DNA of 64,000 nt. Origin: Polynucleobacter sp. AP-Titi-500A-B4. GTDB taxonomy: Bacteria > Pseudomonadota > Gammaproteobacteria > Burkholderiales > Burkholderiaceae. Location: NCBI RefSeq assembly GCF_018688095.1, contig NZ_CP061311.1, forward strand, positions 1,396,120-1,460,119, given 5' to 3'. Shown here piece after piece: positions 44,959 through 52,864 of the stretch (positions within the stretch are counted from its first letter, which is position 1; every line of letters starts with the position of its first letter). The translations under genes and the position numbers were made by a program. The notes beneath the pieces are model-generated. The model was given only the letters and a program-made list of their open reading frames with translations. It was not told the origin of the DNA and did not search any database.

Positions 44959-46214
44959 TGCTTTCCACTTTCTATTTTGGCAAGCCAATCTGGGCTAGCC
45001 CTTAATCTTTGAATCTCAGTTACAACCGAAGCCAAATCAAATCTCGCCCTAATCAAATCATTCCTCGCGGCTCGAAAGGTTCGTTGTGCATCCAAATACT
45101 CCAGCATGCCTCTTTCACCATAGCGATAGGACACCTCTGCAATCCTTTGGGCGCTGGCGGCCAACTGCACCACCTCTTGATCCAAAACTTTGACCTGATA
45201 AGTTGCCATTTGATATAACTTATAGGATGTCTCTAGTTGTTGTTCTAAATTTTGGCTCTGGGCATTGAATTGATTCTTAGCCTTCGATGCATTGGCTTCA
45301 GCCTCAGCAATCTGACCACCTTTGAAGTCCCAAATAGGAATGCTGATTTGTAAACCATAGAGGCGATCGGTAAAGTTTGGATCGTTGTATTGCGATGCTT
45401 TAAATGCTAACCTTGGTAAGCGAGAATTTTTCTCAAAACTCAATCTCGATTCGGTAGCCTCGACATCTGCCTTTGCTTTTTTCAGCTCAGGACTTTGAGC
45501 CTGTATCTCGCTTAATAAAATATTAAGGGGTGGCAAAGTTTCTGCTTTAGGCTGTTCCGTAACGACTGAAAAATTGGGTGGCAGCTCATGACCCACCACT
45601 TGTCGTAATTGGCTGCGAGCCTGTTCAACACGTAATTTTGCCGACTCTGCTGTAATTTGCGCATTCAGAAACTCCGTCTGAGCTCGAATTAACTCAAAAC
45701 GCGCCGTCTCTCCTACGTCATACCGTACTTGCATGCGATCACGAATTTGCTTCGTTAGACTCAAATCTTCCTCAGATGCTTTTGCCTCCGCTTCGCGGCG
45801 CATGAGCTCATAAAAACGTTGCTGAACTTTTGAGATGGTTTCTATTTCGAATGCAACGCGAGTTGCCTCTGCCGAACGGAGGTTTGCCTCGGCTGCATTC
45901 ACTCTTGGAAAACGGGTGTAAGGCATATCCAGCGGCTGAGTAACCGACCAAGATGAAACATTGCCAACAGTTAAAGGCCCGGTAGCTGACCGCTGCTGAC
46001 CAGTGCCGACTTCAAACTCTGGATTTGGGATTGCGCGAGCAGTAGAAAGTTGCCCTTTGATAGCTTTAGACTGATCGCGTGCCGCCAATACTTGCGGACT
46101 AGACTCTAGCGCAATAGTAATAAGGTCATTGATGGTGTATGACTTCGAATTCTGAGCCTGCGCGTTGCTTGCCAGCAATCCAACAATGAAGACTATTCCT
46201 AACCAGCGAAACAA
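44955..46214 (-). CDS. czcC: Outer-membrane channel of metal efflux (CzcC-like)
   Basis: TolC-family outer-membrane factor for the pump. I place the start at TTG 46214: AGGAG lies eight bases upstream and the product begins with a proper signal peptide, MFRWLGIVFIVGLLASNAQA, giving 419 residues. A frame start at 46361 would prepend about 49 residues unlike any export signal. The two OEP repeats show as LITIALESSPQVLAARDQSK and LNILLSEIQAQSPELKKAKA, each leading into long coiled-coil helices. The final GMLEYLDAQRTFRAARNDLI is typical of CzcC. Confidence 0.85.
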   Translation of the reverse strand: MFRWLGIVFIVGLLASNAQAQNSKSYTINDLITIALESSPQVLAARDQSKAIKGQLSTARAIPNPEFEVGTGQQRSATGPLTVGNVSSWSVTQPLDMPYTRFPRVNAAEANLRSAEATRVAFEIETISKVQQRFYELMRREAEAKASEEDLSLTKQIRDRMQVRYDVGETARFELIRAQTEFLNAQITAESAKLRVEQARSQLRQVVGHELPPNFSVVTEQPKAETLPPLNILLSEIQAQSPELKKAKADVEATESRLSFEKNSRLPRLAFKASQYNDPNFTDRLYGLQISIPIWDFKGGQIAEAEANASKAKNQFNAQSQNLEQQLETSYKLYQMATYQVKVLDQEVVQLAASAQRIAEVSYRYGERGMLEYLDAQRTFRAARNDLIRARFDLASVVTEIQRLRASPDWLAKIESGKQ

Positions 46215-46399
46215 CTTGATGACTCCTCGTTTTAGGTAAGGTAAATACGAATTATCCGAAGATCTCAGTTTTCTCCACACAAAAGCTCCCCAATTTAGGG
46301 CGGCTAAGCACGAAATAATGGTCGAAGTCGAGGGAGAATGGATGAAGTTCAAATGGGCCATTTCTTTTATAAAAGTAAATGGTCTTGCCTTAAAAATTA

Positions 46400-46440
46400 C
46401 CCATATACCGGACTTTGCAGTCGTAATGTCGATATATGGG
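46400..46440. promoter_or_regulatory. Inverted repeat upstream of the efflux operon
   Basis: Perfect eight-base arms CCCATATA (46400-46407) and TATATGGG (46433-46440) with a 25-base spacer, about 190 bases upstream of czcC. The 297 bases 46215-46511 hold no gene and no other strong signal I can see. It could be an operator for a metal sensor, but no regulator gene is adjacent. Confidence 0.35.
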
Positions 46441-46511
46441 ACCCATTGCTGGGCAGGCTACTCCCCGTTTATTAATCTTATTAGATCACACTTAATCTCA
46501 GAATAATGAAA

Positions 46512-46844
46512 TTAAACATACACATTTTTAGATAAGCGACCGTACTTTTGCGCTTTATGTAATACCTTTTGTACATGCTTATAGACTTTCTTGAGACCTA
46601 TATCCAAAGCAGCTCTTTTATCACGCGCTGTGACGCTGAACGCAATCTTCTGATGATCAAAAGTTTGTAATTCAATTAAGCAATGTTGATTACATATAGT
46701 CTTAGATTCAGGCACCGCTGAATACTTGACCTTAATTTTTCTAACTAACCAAATTAAGCGCTTTAATGAGTACTTCACCCGATTCTCGGTGAAAGTTTTT
46801 AATTCTGACTCTGGCAATTCTTGAGATTCCAAAATGACGTCCAT
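46512..46844 (-). CDS. HPF/RaiA-like small basic protein
   Basis: A 110-residue basic protein with the beta-alpha-beta-beta-beta-alpha pattern of ribosome hibernation factors: a first strand (MDVILESQELPES), helix (KTFTENRVKYSLKRLIWLV), strands with IKVKYSAV and HCLIELQT, and a final helix (RDKRAALDIGLKKVYKHVQK). A strong AAAGGAG precedes ATG 46844. It is not the main HPF gene, which normally follows rpoN; it lies alone between czcC and terC. It may bind ribosomes under stress. The assignment rests on pattern, not on a clear family motif. Confidence 0.65.
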   Translation of the reverse strand: MDVILESQELPESELKTFTENRVKYSLKRLIWLVRKIKVKYSAVPESKTICNQHCLIELQTFDHQKIAFSVTARDKRAALDIGLKKVYKHVQKVLHKAQKYGRLSKNVYV

Positions 46845-46950
46845 GTTTTATCTCCTTTGAAAACATCATGGGTTCACTTTAGGGCTAGTTTTATTCTTAA
46901 TAAAGCAGAATTTAATTGATATTAATTCTGTTTTTTACTGAGTATTTATT

Positions 46951-46975
46951 AAAAAAATGCCCTCGCGAGGAGGGC
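46951..46975 (-). terminator. Rho-independent terminator after terC-usp
   Basis: On the minus strand GCCCTC (46975-46970), loop CTCGC, GAGGGC (46964-46959), then A and seven T. It lies 27 bases past the stop of the TerC-Usp gene and separates it from the HPF-like gene. Confidence 0.9.
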
Positions 46976-47001
46976 TAATGGGAGTACCGCAGGACTTACT
47001 A

Positions 47002-47511
47002 TTAATCGATTACTGCAACCATTAAGGCAGTTGCTGCGCCAGCGCCCAATGCTGGGATACCCCAACGCTCTAGGGATGGCAATGTTTTGCCCGTGACTAC
47101 TTCAACAGGAATATCGCTAATCTCCAATAACTTGGCAGTAGTAGAGTTCTCAAACAATCTACTGAGGGTGTTTTTCTTGGCTGAGCCAATCACGATCCGG
47201 CTGCATCCTAGGCGAGTCGCTTCATCATGCAATGCCTTGCCCTTATCACCAGTGACATGCGTAAATGAAAAACTGACCCCTGATTTTTCTAAAAATTCAG
47301 CGGCTGACTTTGCAGCAAAATAAGCACGCTCCTCTTGCCACTCATGAATAGTTTTCTTGCTAACAAATTTTCCGATATGACGGTAAATTTTAGGTTGCAC
47401 ATTGCAGATGTGAATTTCGGTATGAGAGTCTTTACCGTATGTGGTGACTGCATGCCTTAAGGCTAGCAATGCATTATTTGAATCATCTACTGGAATCAAA
47501 ACTTTATTCAT
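47002..47511 (-). CDS. Possible free UspA from internal start of terC-usp
   Basis: Within the terC-usp frame, ATG 47511 is preceded by AGGAGATAAAGTC, a strong ribosome site with eight-base spacing. The same AGGAGATAAA string precedes the HPF-like gene and tctC in this window. Translation from here gives a complete 169-residue universal stress protein, MNKVLIPVDDSNNALLALRH onward. It is either a relic of two fused genes or a functional second start making both membrane-bound and soluble Usp. This is an alternative product, not an extra locus. Confidence 0.5.
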   Translation of the reverse strand: MNKVLIPVDDSNNALLALRHAVTTYGKDSHTEIHICNVQPKIYRHIGKFVSKKTIHEWQEERAYFAAKSAAEFLEKSGVSFSFTHVTGDKGKALHDEATRLGCSRIVIGSAKKNTLSRLFENSTTAKLLEISDIPVEVVTGKTLPSLERWGIPALGAGAATALMVAVID

Positions 47512-48270
47512 GACTTTATCTCCTAAGATAAGTGACTGCTGTTGAGGCGATATTTCAGATACTGCTGGAACAACGACAGCTGGCGCAATGAGCTCTTCAA
47601 GTGCCAGCCTGCTTCTAACAAATCCACTACCCAGAACACCGAGAATGACCAAGGCTTGAACCGCATATTCAAATGCTGGGTTTTGAAATAACTGCCATTC
47701 CCGAACAATAGGCTCGGAGGTCATCATCTTGGCCGCAGTCCATGCGAGCACACCAGCGCCTAGATAGGTAATGGATGGATAGCGCTCAACCAATTTCAAA
47801 ATTTGCGTTGATCCCCAGATCACTACGGGAATGCTGATCAGTAAACCGAGAACAACCAGAATATAGCTTCCATGGGAGGCGCCAGCTACAGCCAAGACGT
47901 TATCAAGACCCATGACTGCATCAGCAATCACAATCGTTTTCATTGCACCCCAAAAGCTAGTTGAGGCATGATCATGATCACCATCACCATCTTGCTCAGG
48001 CGTCAATAACTTATAAGCAATCCAAACTAGTAGCAGGCCGCCAATCAACATTAATCCTGGAATTTTAAGTAGGTACACCACAGCAAGTGTCATAGCACTT
48101 CTGACTGCAATAGCGCCAACTGCGCCCCAAACAATCGCTTTTTTCTGTAAATGGGCAGGTAAATTTCTGGCTGCCATCGCAATCACAATGGCATTGTCAC
48201 CAGCTAAAACTAAGTCAATGACAATAATTGCTAGTAGTGCTGAAAAAAATTCGGGGCTAAACAATTCCAA
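47002..48270 (-). CDS. TerC-family membrane protein fused to UspA domain
   Basis: A fusion of a YjbE-type TerC membrane domain (about residues 1-225) and a universal-stress domain (about 255-400), ending in a short hydrophobic tail (WGIPALGAGAATALMVAVID). Conserved acidic transport motifs are LVLAGDNAIVIAMAARNLP and MGLDNVLAVAGA; TerC relatives export Mn or act in metal loading. A His/Asp-rich loop, DGDGDHDHAS, lies near residue 98. TTG 48270 is chosen because AGAGG precedes it; GTG 48300 lacks a ribosome site. The Usp domain has a degraded nucleotide loop (VIGSAKKNTL, FENSTT), so ATP binding is doubtful. A second start within the gene is noted separately. Confidence 0.85.
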   Translation of the reverse strand: MELFSPEFFSALLAIIVIDLVLAGDNAIVIAMAARNLPAHLQKKAIVWGAVGAIAVRSAMTLAVVYLLKIPGLMLIGGLLLVWIAYKLLTPEQDGDGDHDHASTSFWGAMKTIVIADAVMGLDNVLAVAGASHGSYILVVLGLLISIPVVIWGSTQILKLVERYPSITYLGAGVLAWTAAKMMTSEPIVREWQLFQNPAFEYAVQALVILGVLGSGFVRSRLALEELIAPAVVVPAVSEISPQQQSLILGDKVMNKVLIPVDDSNNALLALRHAVTTYGKDSHTEIHICNVQPKIYRHIGKFVSKKTIHEWQEERAYFAAKSAAEFLEKSGVSFSFTHVTGDKGKALHDEATRLGCSRIVIGSAKKNTLSRLFENSTTAKLLEISDIPVEVVTGKTLPSLERWGIPALGAGAATALMVAVID

Positions 48271-48395
48271 TTTAATAACCTCTATCAATGTAATGAGCAC
48301 ATGAATGCCATGGCTTTCGATGGGGTCAATTTAGGTGGATTTGTGCTTAGTTAAAAGCAGATATATATTGATAGTAATTTCGGAAAAAACTGACT

Positions 48396-49274
48396 ATGAG
48401 CAATTCTTATAACTATCGTCACCTTTACTATTTTTGGGTTGTAGCCAAAGAAGGCAGCATGTCCAAGGCCGCAGAACGCCTAGATATGGCTATTCAAACC
48501 ATTAGCGCGCAAGTTCACGAACTTGAAAAATCACTTGGGTATATGCTCTTTAAGCCTGCAGGACGTGGCATCACCCTTACAGAATCTGGATTTGCAGCGC
48601 TCAAAATTGCCGATCAAATTTTTTCCATCGGTGAAAAACTTCCTGAAGCAGTTCGAGATGCAGCCAAATCCCCCAAGACAAAAATTACTGTTGGCGTATC
48701 AGATGGCTTACCAAAACTCATCACTAGACAATTACTAGAACCCATTCTGAAACATAAGGACGTACAGCTTATTGCGTACGAAGGTGAGTTTGATGACTTA
48801 TTGGCCGATCTCGCACTACATCGTCTCGACATTCTGCTGGCTGACCGTCCAGCACCAAACAACAAGAACCTGAACGTCTATAGTGAGGAACTGACTAAAA
48901 CGTCAATCGCCTGGTTTAGCCCAAAGCAATTCGTCAAGCAAGGAAAGAAAAGCTTTCCGGAGTGTCTTAGTGAGCTACCCATACTGCTGCCGACATCGCA
49001 CTCTACCGTTCGACTACTCATTGACCAATGGTTTACTAAGCATGGCATTACGCCCAATATTGTCGGGGAGTTTGAAGATAGCGCCCTATTGAAAACTTTT
49101 GCGGCCAGTGGTCTAGGGGTGTTTCCAGCAGGGAAGCTGATTGAGAAAGATCTCGAAGAAACCTATGGAATTGAGCTACTCGGAAATTGTGATGAGATAC
49201 ATGAATATTTTTATGCCATCCGCTCTGAGAAAAAAATTGAGCACCCCTTAGTTCAAGCAATTATTAAACAGTAA
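48396..49274 (+). CDS. LysR-family regulator, NhaR-like
   Basis: A 292-residue LysR-type regulator starting MSNSYNYRHLYYFWVVAKEG, the form seen in NhaR, with recognition region MAIQTISAQVHELEKSLGYM and an effector domain from about residue 88 (TKITVGVSDGLPKLITRQLL). In E. coli NhaR activates the nhaA antiporter in response to Na+. Here the neighbour downstream (65 bp) is an SbtA-type sodium-dependent bicarbonate permease, and the divergent gene 126 bp away is TerC-Usp. Control by Na+ or pH of the transporter is a reasonable inference. Confidence 0.88.
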   Translation: MSNSYNYRHLYYFWVVAKEGSMSKAAERLDMAIQTISAQVHELEKSLGYMLFKPAGRGITLTESGFAALKIADQIFSIGEKLPEAVRDAAKSPKTKITVGVSDGLPKLITRQLLEPILKHKDVQLIAYEGEFDDLLADLALHRLDILLADRPAPNNKNLNVYSEELTKTSIAWFSPKQFVKQGKKSFPECLSELPILLPTSHSTVRLLIDQWFTKHGITPNIVGEFEDSALLKTFAASGLGVFPAGKLIEKDLEETYGIELLGNCDEIHEYFYAIRSEKKIEHPLVQAIIKQ

Positions 49275-49338
49275 ATACTTAAAAGCCCATGAGAAATAGG
49301 GGTAAGAATAAATTCTGAATCCCACATAGAATTAAGCC

Positions 49339-50307
49339 ATGACAAACTTTCTCGATCCCGCCATCTTATTTTTTATCTTCGGGGTATTTGCGGGAAGCGT
49401 GAAGTCAAATCTCGAGATACCGCCACAAATCTCTCGATTCTTATCCCTTTACCTATTGATGGCCTTAGGTCTCAAGGGCGGTTTTGCACTCCATAAATCA
49501 GGATTTACCAGTGAGATTGCATTTTCTTTAGGTCTGGCTATTTTCCTGGCCATCATCATTCCGATTATTGGCTATCTTCTACTCAGAAGAACTTTAAATG
49601 CATTTGATGCAGCTGCCATTGCGGCAACTTATGGATCCGTAAGCGCTGTTACTTTTATTACCGCAACTCAATATCTCGATCAATTCAATATTGGATACGG
49701 CGGTCACATGGCGGCTGCGATGGCGCTGATGGAGTCTCCAGCAATTATCTTAGCGATTGTTCTAGCCAATAAAGCGCGGTCTGCTCATGCTAAAAATCTG
49801 AATACCAAACAAGATGCCACCAGCATCTCAAAGATACTGCATGAGTCTTTTACGGATGGGGCGCAACTTCTCTTACTGGGATCAATGATTGTTGGCTTAG
49901 TGAGCGGCGATGATGGTCAAAAGTTAATGGCGCCATTTTCAATCGATTTATTTAAAGGCATGTTGGCCTTTTTCTTGCTAGATATGGGAATCATGGCAGC
50001 CAGAAATCTTGCGGGCTTAAGAGGCAAACCTCCAATTACCCTGCTCTACGCCATAGGATCACCGCTCTCTCATGCCCTGCTGGCACTAGTACTCTGCAAA
50101 TTGATTGGGCTTCCACTAGGTAATACCATATTGCTAATGGTTCTCGCATCTAGCGCTTCTTATATTGCAGTACCGGCTGTTTTACGCCACGCCTTACCCG
50201 AAGTGAATCCCGCCTTGTATATGGGAATGTCGCTAGGTATTACATTCCCATTTAATATCATTCTGGGTATTCCGCTATATACAATTTTGGCAAAACAATT
50301 TCTGTAG
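49339..50307 (+). CDS. sbtA: SbtA-family sodium-dependent bicarbonate permease
   Basis: A 322-residue inner-membrane protein with about ten segments in two inverted halves, resembling cyanobacterial SbtA: FLDPAILFFIFGVFAGSVKS at the start, LLMALGLKGGFALHKSG near residue 40, ATYGSVSAVTFITATQYLDQ near 95, GHMAAAMALMESPAIILAIV near 127 and a C-terminal SSASYIAVPAVLRHALPEVN near 277. SbtA imports bicarbonate with Na+. Here no SbtB partner is encoded next to it; instead a DUF6671-like gene follows 12 bp downstream of the sbtA stop. A role in supplying HCO3- for carboxylations in a non-photosynthetic cell is inferred. Confidence 0.88.
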   Translation: MTNFLDPAILFFIFGVFAGSVKSNLEIPPQISRFLSLYLLMALGLKGGFALHKSGFTSEIAFSLGLAIFLAIIIPIIGYLLLRRTLNAFDAAAIAATYGSVSAVTFITATQYLDQFNIGYGGHMAAAMALMESPAIILAIVLANKARSAHAKNLNTKQDATSISKILHESFTDGAQLLLLGSMIVGLVSGDDGQKLMAPFSIDLFKGMLAFFLLDMGIMAARNLAGLRGKPPITLLYAIGSPLSHALLALVLCKLIGLPLGNTILLMVLASSASYIAVPAVLRHALPEVNPALYMGMSLGITFPFNIILGIPLYTILAKQFL

Positions 50308-50319
50308 AGAATCTTGTGG

Positions 50320-51162
50320 ATGGGCATTTTTGATAATCGCATAGCTAGTTTGCTGACCAAGCACGGCAAAGAAGAAGTGATTGGTCCCATACTATTGGCT
50401 GAGCTTGGTTGCCGAGTTATGCATACTGATGCTTATGACACTGATCTGCTGGGCACCTTTACGCAAGATACCCCGAGATACGGAACCCAGTTAGATGCTG
50501 TTCGAAAAAAAGCCAAGCTTGGGATGGATCTGCTCAGCCTCGACCTAGGAATTGCCAATGAAGGTGCTTTTGTAAATGATCCCTATGCTGGGATCGCCTC
50601 ATGGAATAACGAGTTAGTTGTCTTGGTCGACACCAAACATGACTTGGAGATTACCGGCTTCTCTGGTGCTCTCGCGCAAAATGACAATGCCTATATCAGC
50701 CACTGGGAGGATTTGGAAAAATTTGCTGACTCTGCACTCTTTCCCTCGCATTACTTAGTCATTAAACCCACTGATGAGCACCATCCAAAATCCCAAAAAG
50801 GCATTAAAGACTTTGCCAGCCTTAGAGAAGCATTTGAGTGGGCTAAAGCACTTTCATCCAAGGGGGTTGTCTACGCTGAGAATGATCTTCGTGCATTTAC
50901 TAACCCAACCAGAATGGATAATATCCACAAAGCCACAATCGATCTAGCAAAGAAGATGAAATCTTTATGCCCCCAGTGTAAAACTCCTGGATTTTGGGTA
51001 AAAGACGTTAAGCGTGGACTGCCTTGCAATGCCTGCGGATTACCCACAGACCAAGAGATCGCCAAGATTTGGGGATGTAGCAAATGCAATCATCAAGATA
51101 CAGAGGGAATGAAAGTGCTGCGTTTTGCCGATCCCTCAAAATGCAGTCATTGCAATCCGTGA
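50320..51162 (+). CDS. DUF6671-like protein with C-terminal zinc ribbons
   Basis: A 280-residue protein of unknown function, with the DUF6671-type N-terminal region LLTKHGKEEVIGPILLAELG and TDLLGTFTQDTPRYGTQLDA, then SLDLGIANEGAFVNDP near residue 75. The C-terminal 65 residues hold four CxxC pairs (CPQC, CNAC, CSKC, CSHC), enough for two zinc ribbons. ATG 50320 is preferred over TTG 50314. It is probably co-transcribed with sbtA, whose stop lies 12 bases upstream. No membrane segment or known catalytic motif is visible; conserved His, Asp and Arg in the N-terminal half could form an active site. I do not assign a function. Confidence 0.75.
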   Translation: MGIFDNRIASLLTKHGKEEVIGPILLAELGCRVMHTDAYDTDLLGTFTQDTPRYGTQLDAVRKKAKLGMDLLSLDLGIANEGAFVNDPYAGIASWNNELVVLVDTKHDLEITGFSGALAQNDNAYISHWEDLEKFADSALFPSHYLVIKPTDEHHPKSQKGIKDFASLREAFEWAKALSSKGVVYAENDLRAFTNPTRMDNIHKATIDLAKKMKSLCPQCKTPGFWVKDVKRGLPCNACGLPTDQEIAKIWGCSKCNHQDTEGMKVLRFADPSKCSHCNP

Positions 51163-51199
51163 TTTAGCTATAGAAGCAATTCAATTCTAATTTTAAAAT

Positions 51200-51751
51200 T
51201 TATGGTGCAACCCATTGCTTCTTGAGCACCCTTCTTACCATTGGATCAAATGTCGACAATGGCTCGCTCTTGTAATTCGGATCAAAGGAGATTTCATCAT
51301 ACTTAGCGCAAAACTCTACTGTCTGCTCATATGCAGGATCAGACTTGTATTGATCACGTGCATTCGGATCTAGACCAAGCTTATCACCATAAAAATAGGT
51401 TTGAAACAAACCATGCTGCTGCAGCATCCAATAATTATTTCTAGAGATAAAAGGATGCAATATAGATCCAATCACCTCACCATGATTAAATGGGCCAAGT
51501 GGTTCAGCGATATCATGAAAAAGGGTGACGACAACATACTCCTCATCTTTGCCGTCACGCAAAGCTCTGGTAGCAGCCTGTAAGCAGTGCTCTTTTCGAG
51601 TAATGTTGTAAGCAGTATCTTTAGCAAGGTTTTCCAAGAGTCCATAGAGCTGATCTGGCAATTTTTCCAAGGTATGTTCATGTACCTTTTTCATAACCTC
51701 GAAATCGGCTACCGTCCCTTGGTCCATTCTGGTGAAATGCATTTTTTCCAT
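51200..51751 (-). CDS. HD-domain protein, PhnZ-like metal ligand pattern
   Basis: A 183-residue HD-superfamily protein. The candidate metal ligands in order are His55 (KEHCLQAA), His79-Asp80 (LFHDIAEP), His90 (FNHGEV), His113 (QQHGLF) and Asp152 (KYDEISFDP). The 24-residue distance from the first His to the HD pair equals that in the mixed-valence diiron oxygenase PhnZ as I recall it, and the HD pair lacks the usual phosphohydrolase follow-up. It could therefore be an oxygenase rather than a phosphohydrolase. It diverges from the GNAT gene at 51857 across 105 bp and converges with the DUF6671-like gene. Confidence 0.7.
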   Translation of the reverse strand: MEKMHFTRMDQGTVADFEVMKKVHEHTLEKLPDQLYGLLENLAKDTAYNITRKEHCLQAATRALRDGKDEEYVVVTLFHDIAEPLGPFNHGEVIGSILHPFISRNNYWMLQQHGLFQTYFYGDKLGLDPNARDQYKSDPAYEQTVEFCAKYDEISFDPNYKSEPLSTFDPMVRRVLKKQWVAP

Positions 51752-51856
51752 GAAAACCTCTCAAAAAATGAAACTGAATATGTTGGCTAGATACCATACT
51801 TTAACCAACAATCCAGTACTATATTAATCACCTAATATCAATTCAATATTACAGCC

Positions 51857-52864
51857 ATGAATGATCTTTCTCCTGTCATTAAACCCCTAGATTTAGAGGA
51901 TATTCCCCATCTTATTAATTGCGTGAAACGTTGTTATGGTGACAGCTACCCCAATGCAATGATGTATGACCCAGCGCTCTTACAAGAAGCCATTGAGGCT
52001 AAGGTAATGCATTCTGTAGTCGCACTTCATGAGGATGGTAATGTCATCGGGCATTGCGCACTGACTTTTGATGGTCCACACAATGCCTCGCCAGAAGCAG
52101 GCAAGATGATTGTTGATCCAGATTATCGTGGGCATCATATTGCGGAAAGTATGGCTCAAAAAAGAATTGAGATTGCTACAGAGCTTGGCTTACCAGGATT
52201 TTGGACTGAATGCGTCACCAATCATCCTTATAGTCAACATGAAATGATTAAATTTGGGGCCAAAGAAACTGGACTCATTTTAGGCACTGATCCAGCGTCA
52301 ATGATGAAAATGCAAGGCCTGGAGAATCATTCGGATACCAGAATGTCTTTATTGGCCTGTTATTTAGCACTTAAAGATATTAGTCAAACAATCTATTTAC
52401 CAAAGCATCACATTAAGTTCACATCCGACCTCAGCAAAACTCTGAATCTCAACCGTAAGATTGAAGACCTAACTCAATCAGGCGATGGAGCCACTACAAG
52501 CACTAGCCTAGTGGATGATCTTGAAAAAACAGCACAAATTAGCATTACCCACATCGGGAAAGATTTACATGCGCACGTTAGCACCGCACTAGAGAAAATC
52601 AAGCCCATGGATGTGGCTAGCATCTACTTGGATCTTCCACTAAATCAAAGGGCGGCCTCGCATGCTTATGTTGAACTAGAAAAGATAGGATTCTTTTGGG
52701 GTGCTTGGCTCCCCAACTATTCTGTCAATGGCGATGTCTTACGCCTGCAAAAACTCAATCAGATCGTCAACTTTGATGAAATTAGCACCGCTAGAGTAGA
52801 AGGCGAAAACATCAAGAAGTATGTGCAGTCTGAATGGCTACGAGTGTCCAAGAAGACAGGATAG
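51857..52864 (+). CDS. GNAT acetyltransferase with C-terminal extension
   Basis: A 335-residue protein. The first 150 residues form a GNAT domain: IKPLDLEDIPHLINCVKRCY, the core strand HCALTFDG, and the acetyl-CoA loop MIVDPDYRGHHIAESMAQKR near residue 93. The remaining 185 residues form a second, uncharacterised alpha/beta region, with IYLPKHHIKFTSDLSKTLNL, a conserved ITHIGKDLHAHVSTALEKIK and a YLDLPLNQ strand. The substrate is unknown. It is divergent from the PhnZ-like HD gene, which may share its promoter region. The stop abuts the converging lipoprotein gene. Confidence 0.8.
   Translation: MNDLSPVIKPLDLEDIPHLINCVKRCYGDSYPNAMMYDPALLQEAIEAKVMHSVVALHEDGNVIGHCALTFDGPHNASPEAGKMIVDPDYRGHHIAESMAQKRIEIATELGLPGFWTECVTNHPYSQHEMIKFGAKETGLILGTDPASMMKMQGLENHSDTRMSLLACYLALKDISQTIYLPKHHIKFTSDLSKTLNLNRKIEDLTQSGDGATTSTSLVDDLEKTAQISITHIGKDLHAHVSTALEKIKPMDVASIYLDLPLNQRAASHAYVELEKIGFFWGAWLPNYSVNGDVLRLQKLNQIVNFDEISTARVEGENIKKYVQSEWLRVSKKTG

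Noticed and set aside
46215..46361. Longer czcC reading frame from 46361
   Set aside because: It would add about 49 residues ahead of a perfect signal peptide; TTG 46214 with an AGGAG site explains the gene better.
48271..48395. yybP-ykoY manganese riboswitch before terC
   Set aside because: The gap to the divergent LysR gene is only 125 bases and shows none of the expected paired helices; an AGAGG ribosome site is all I can identify.
51200..51751. Confident assignment as a nucleotide phosphohydrolase
   Set aside because: The ligand order suits the PhnZ-type diiron group at least as well, so only the HD superfamily is claimed.
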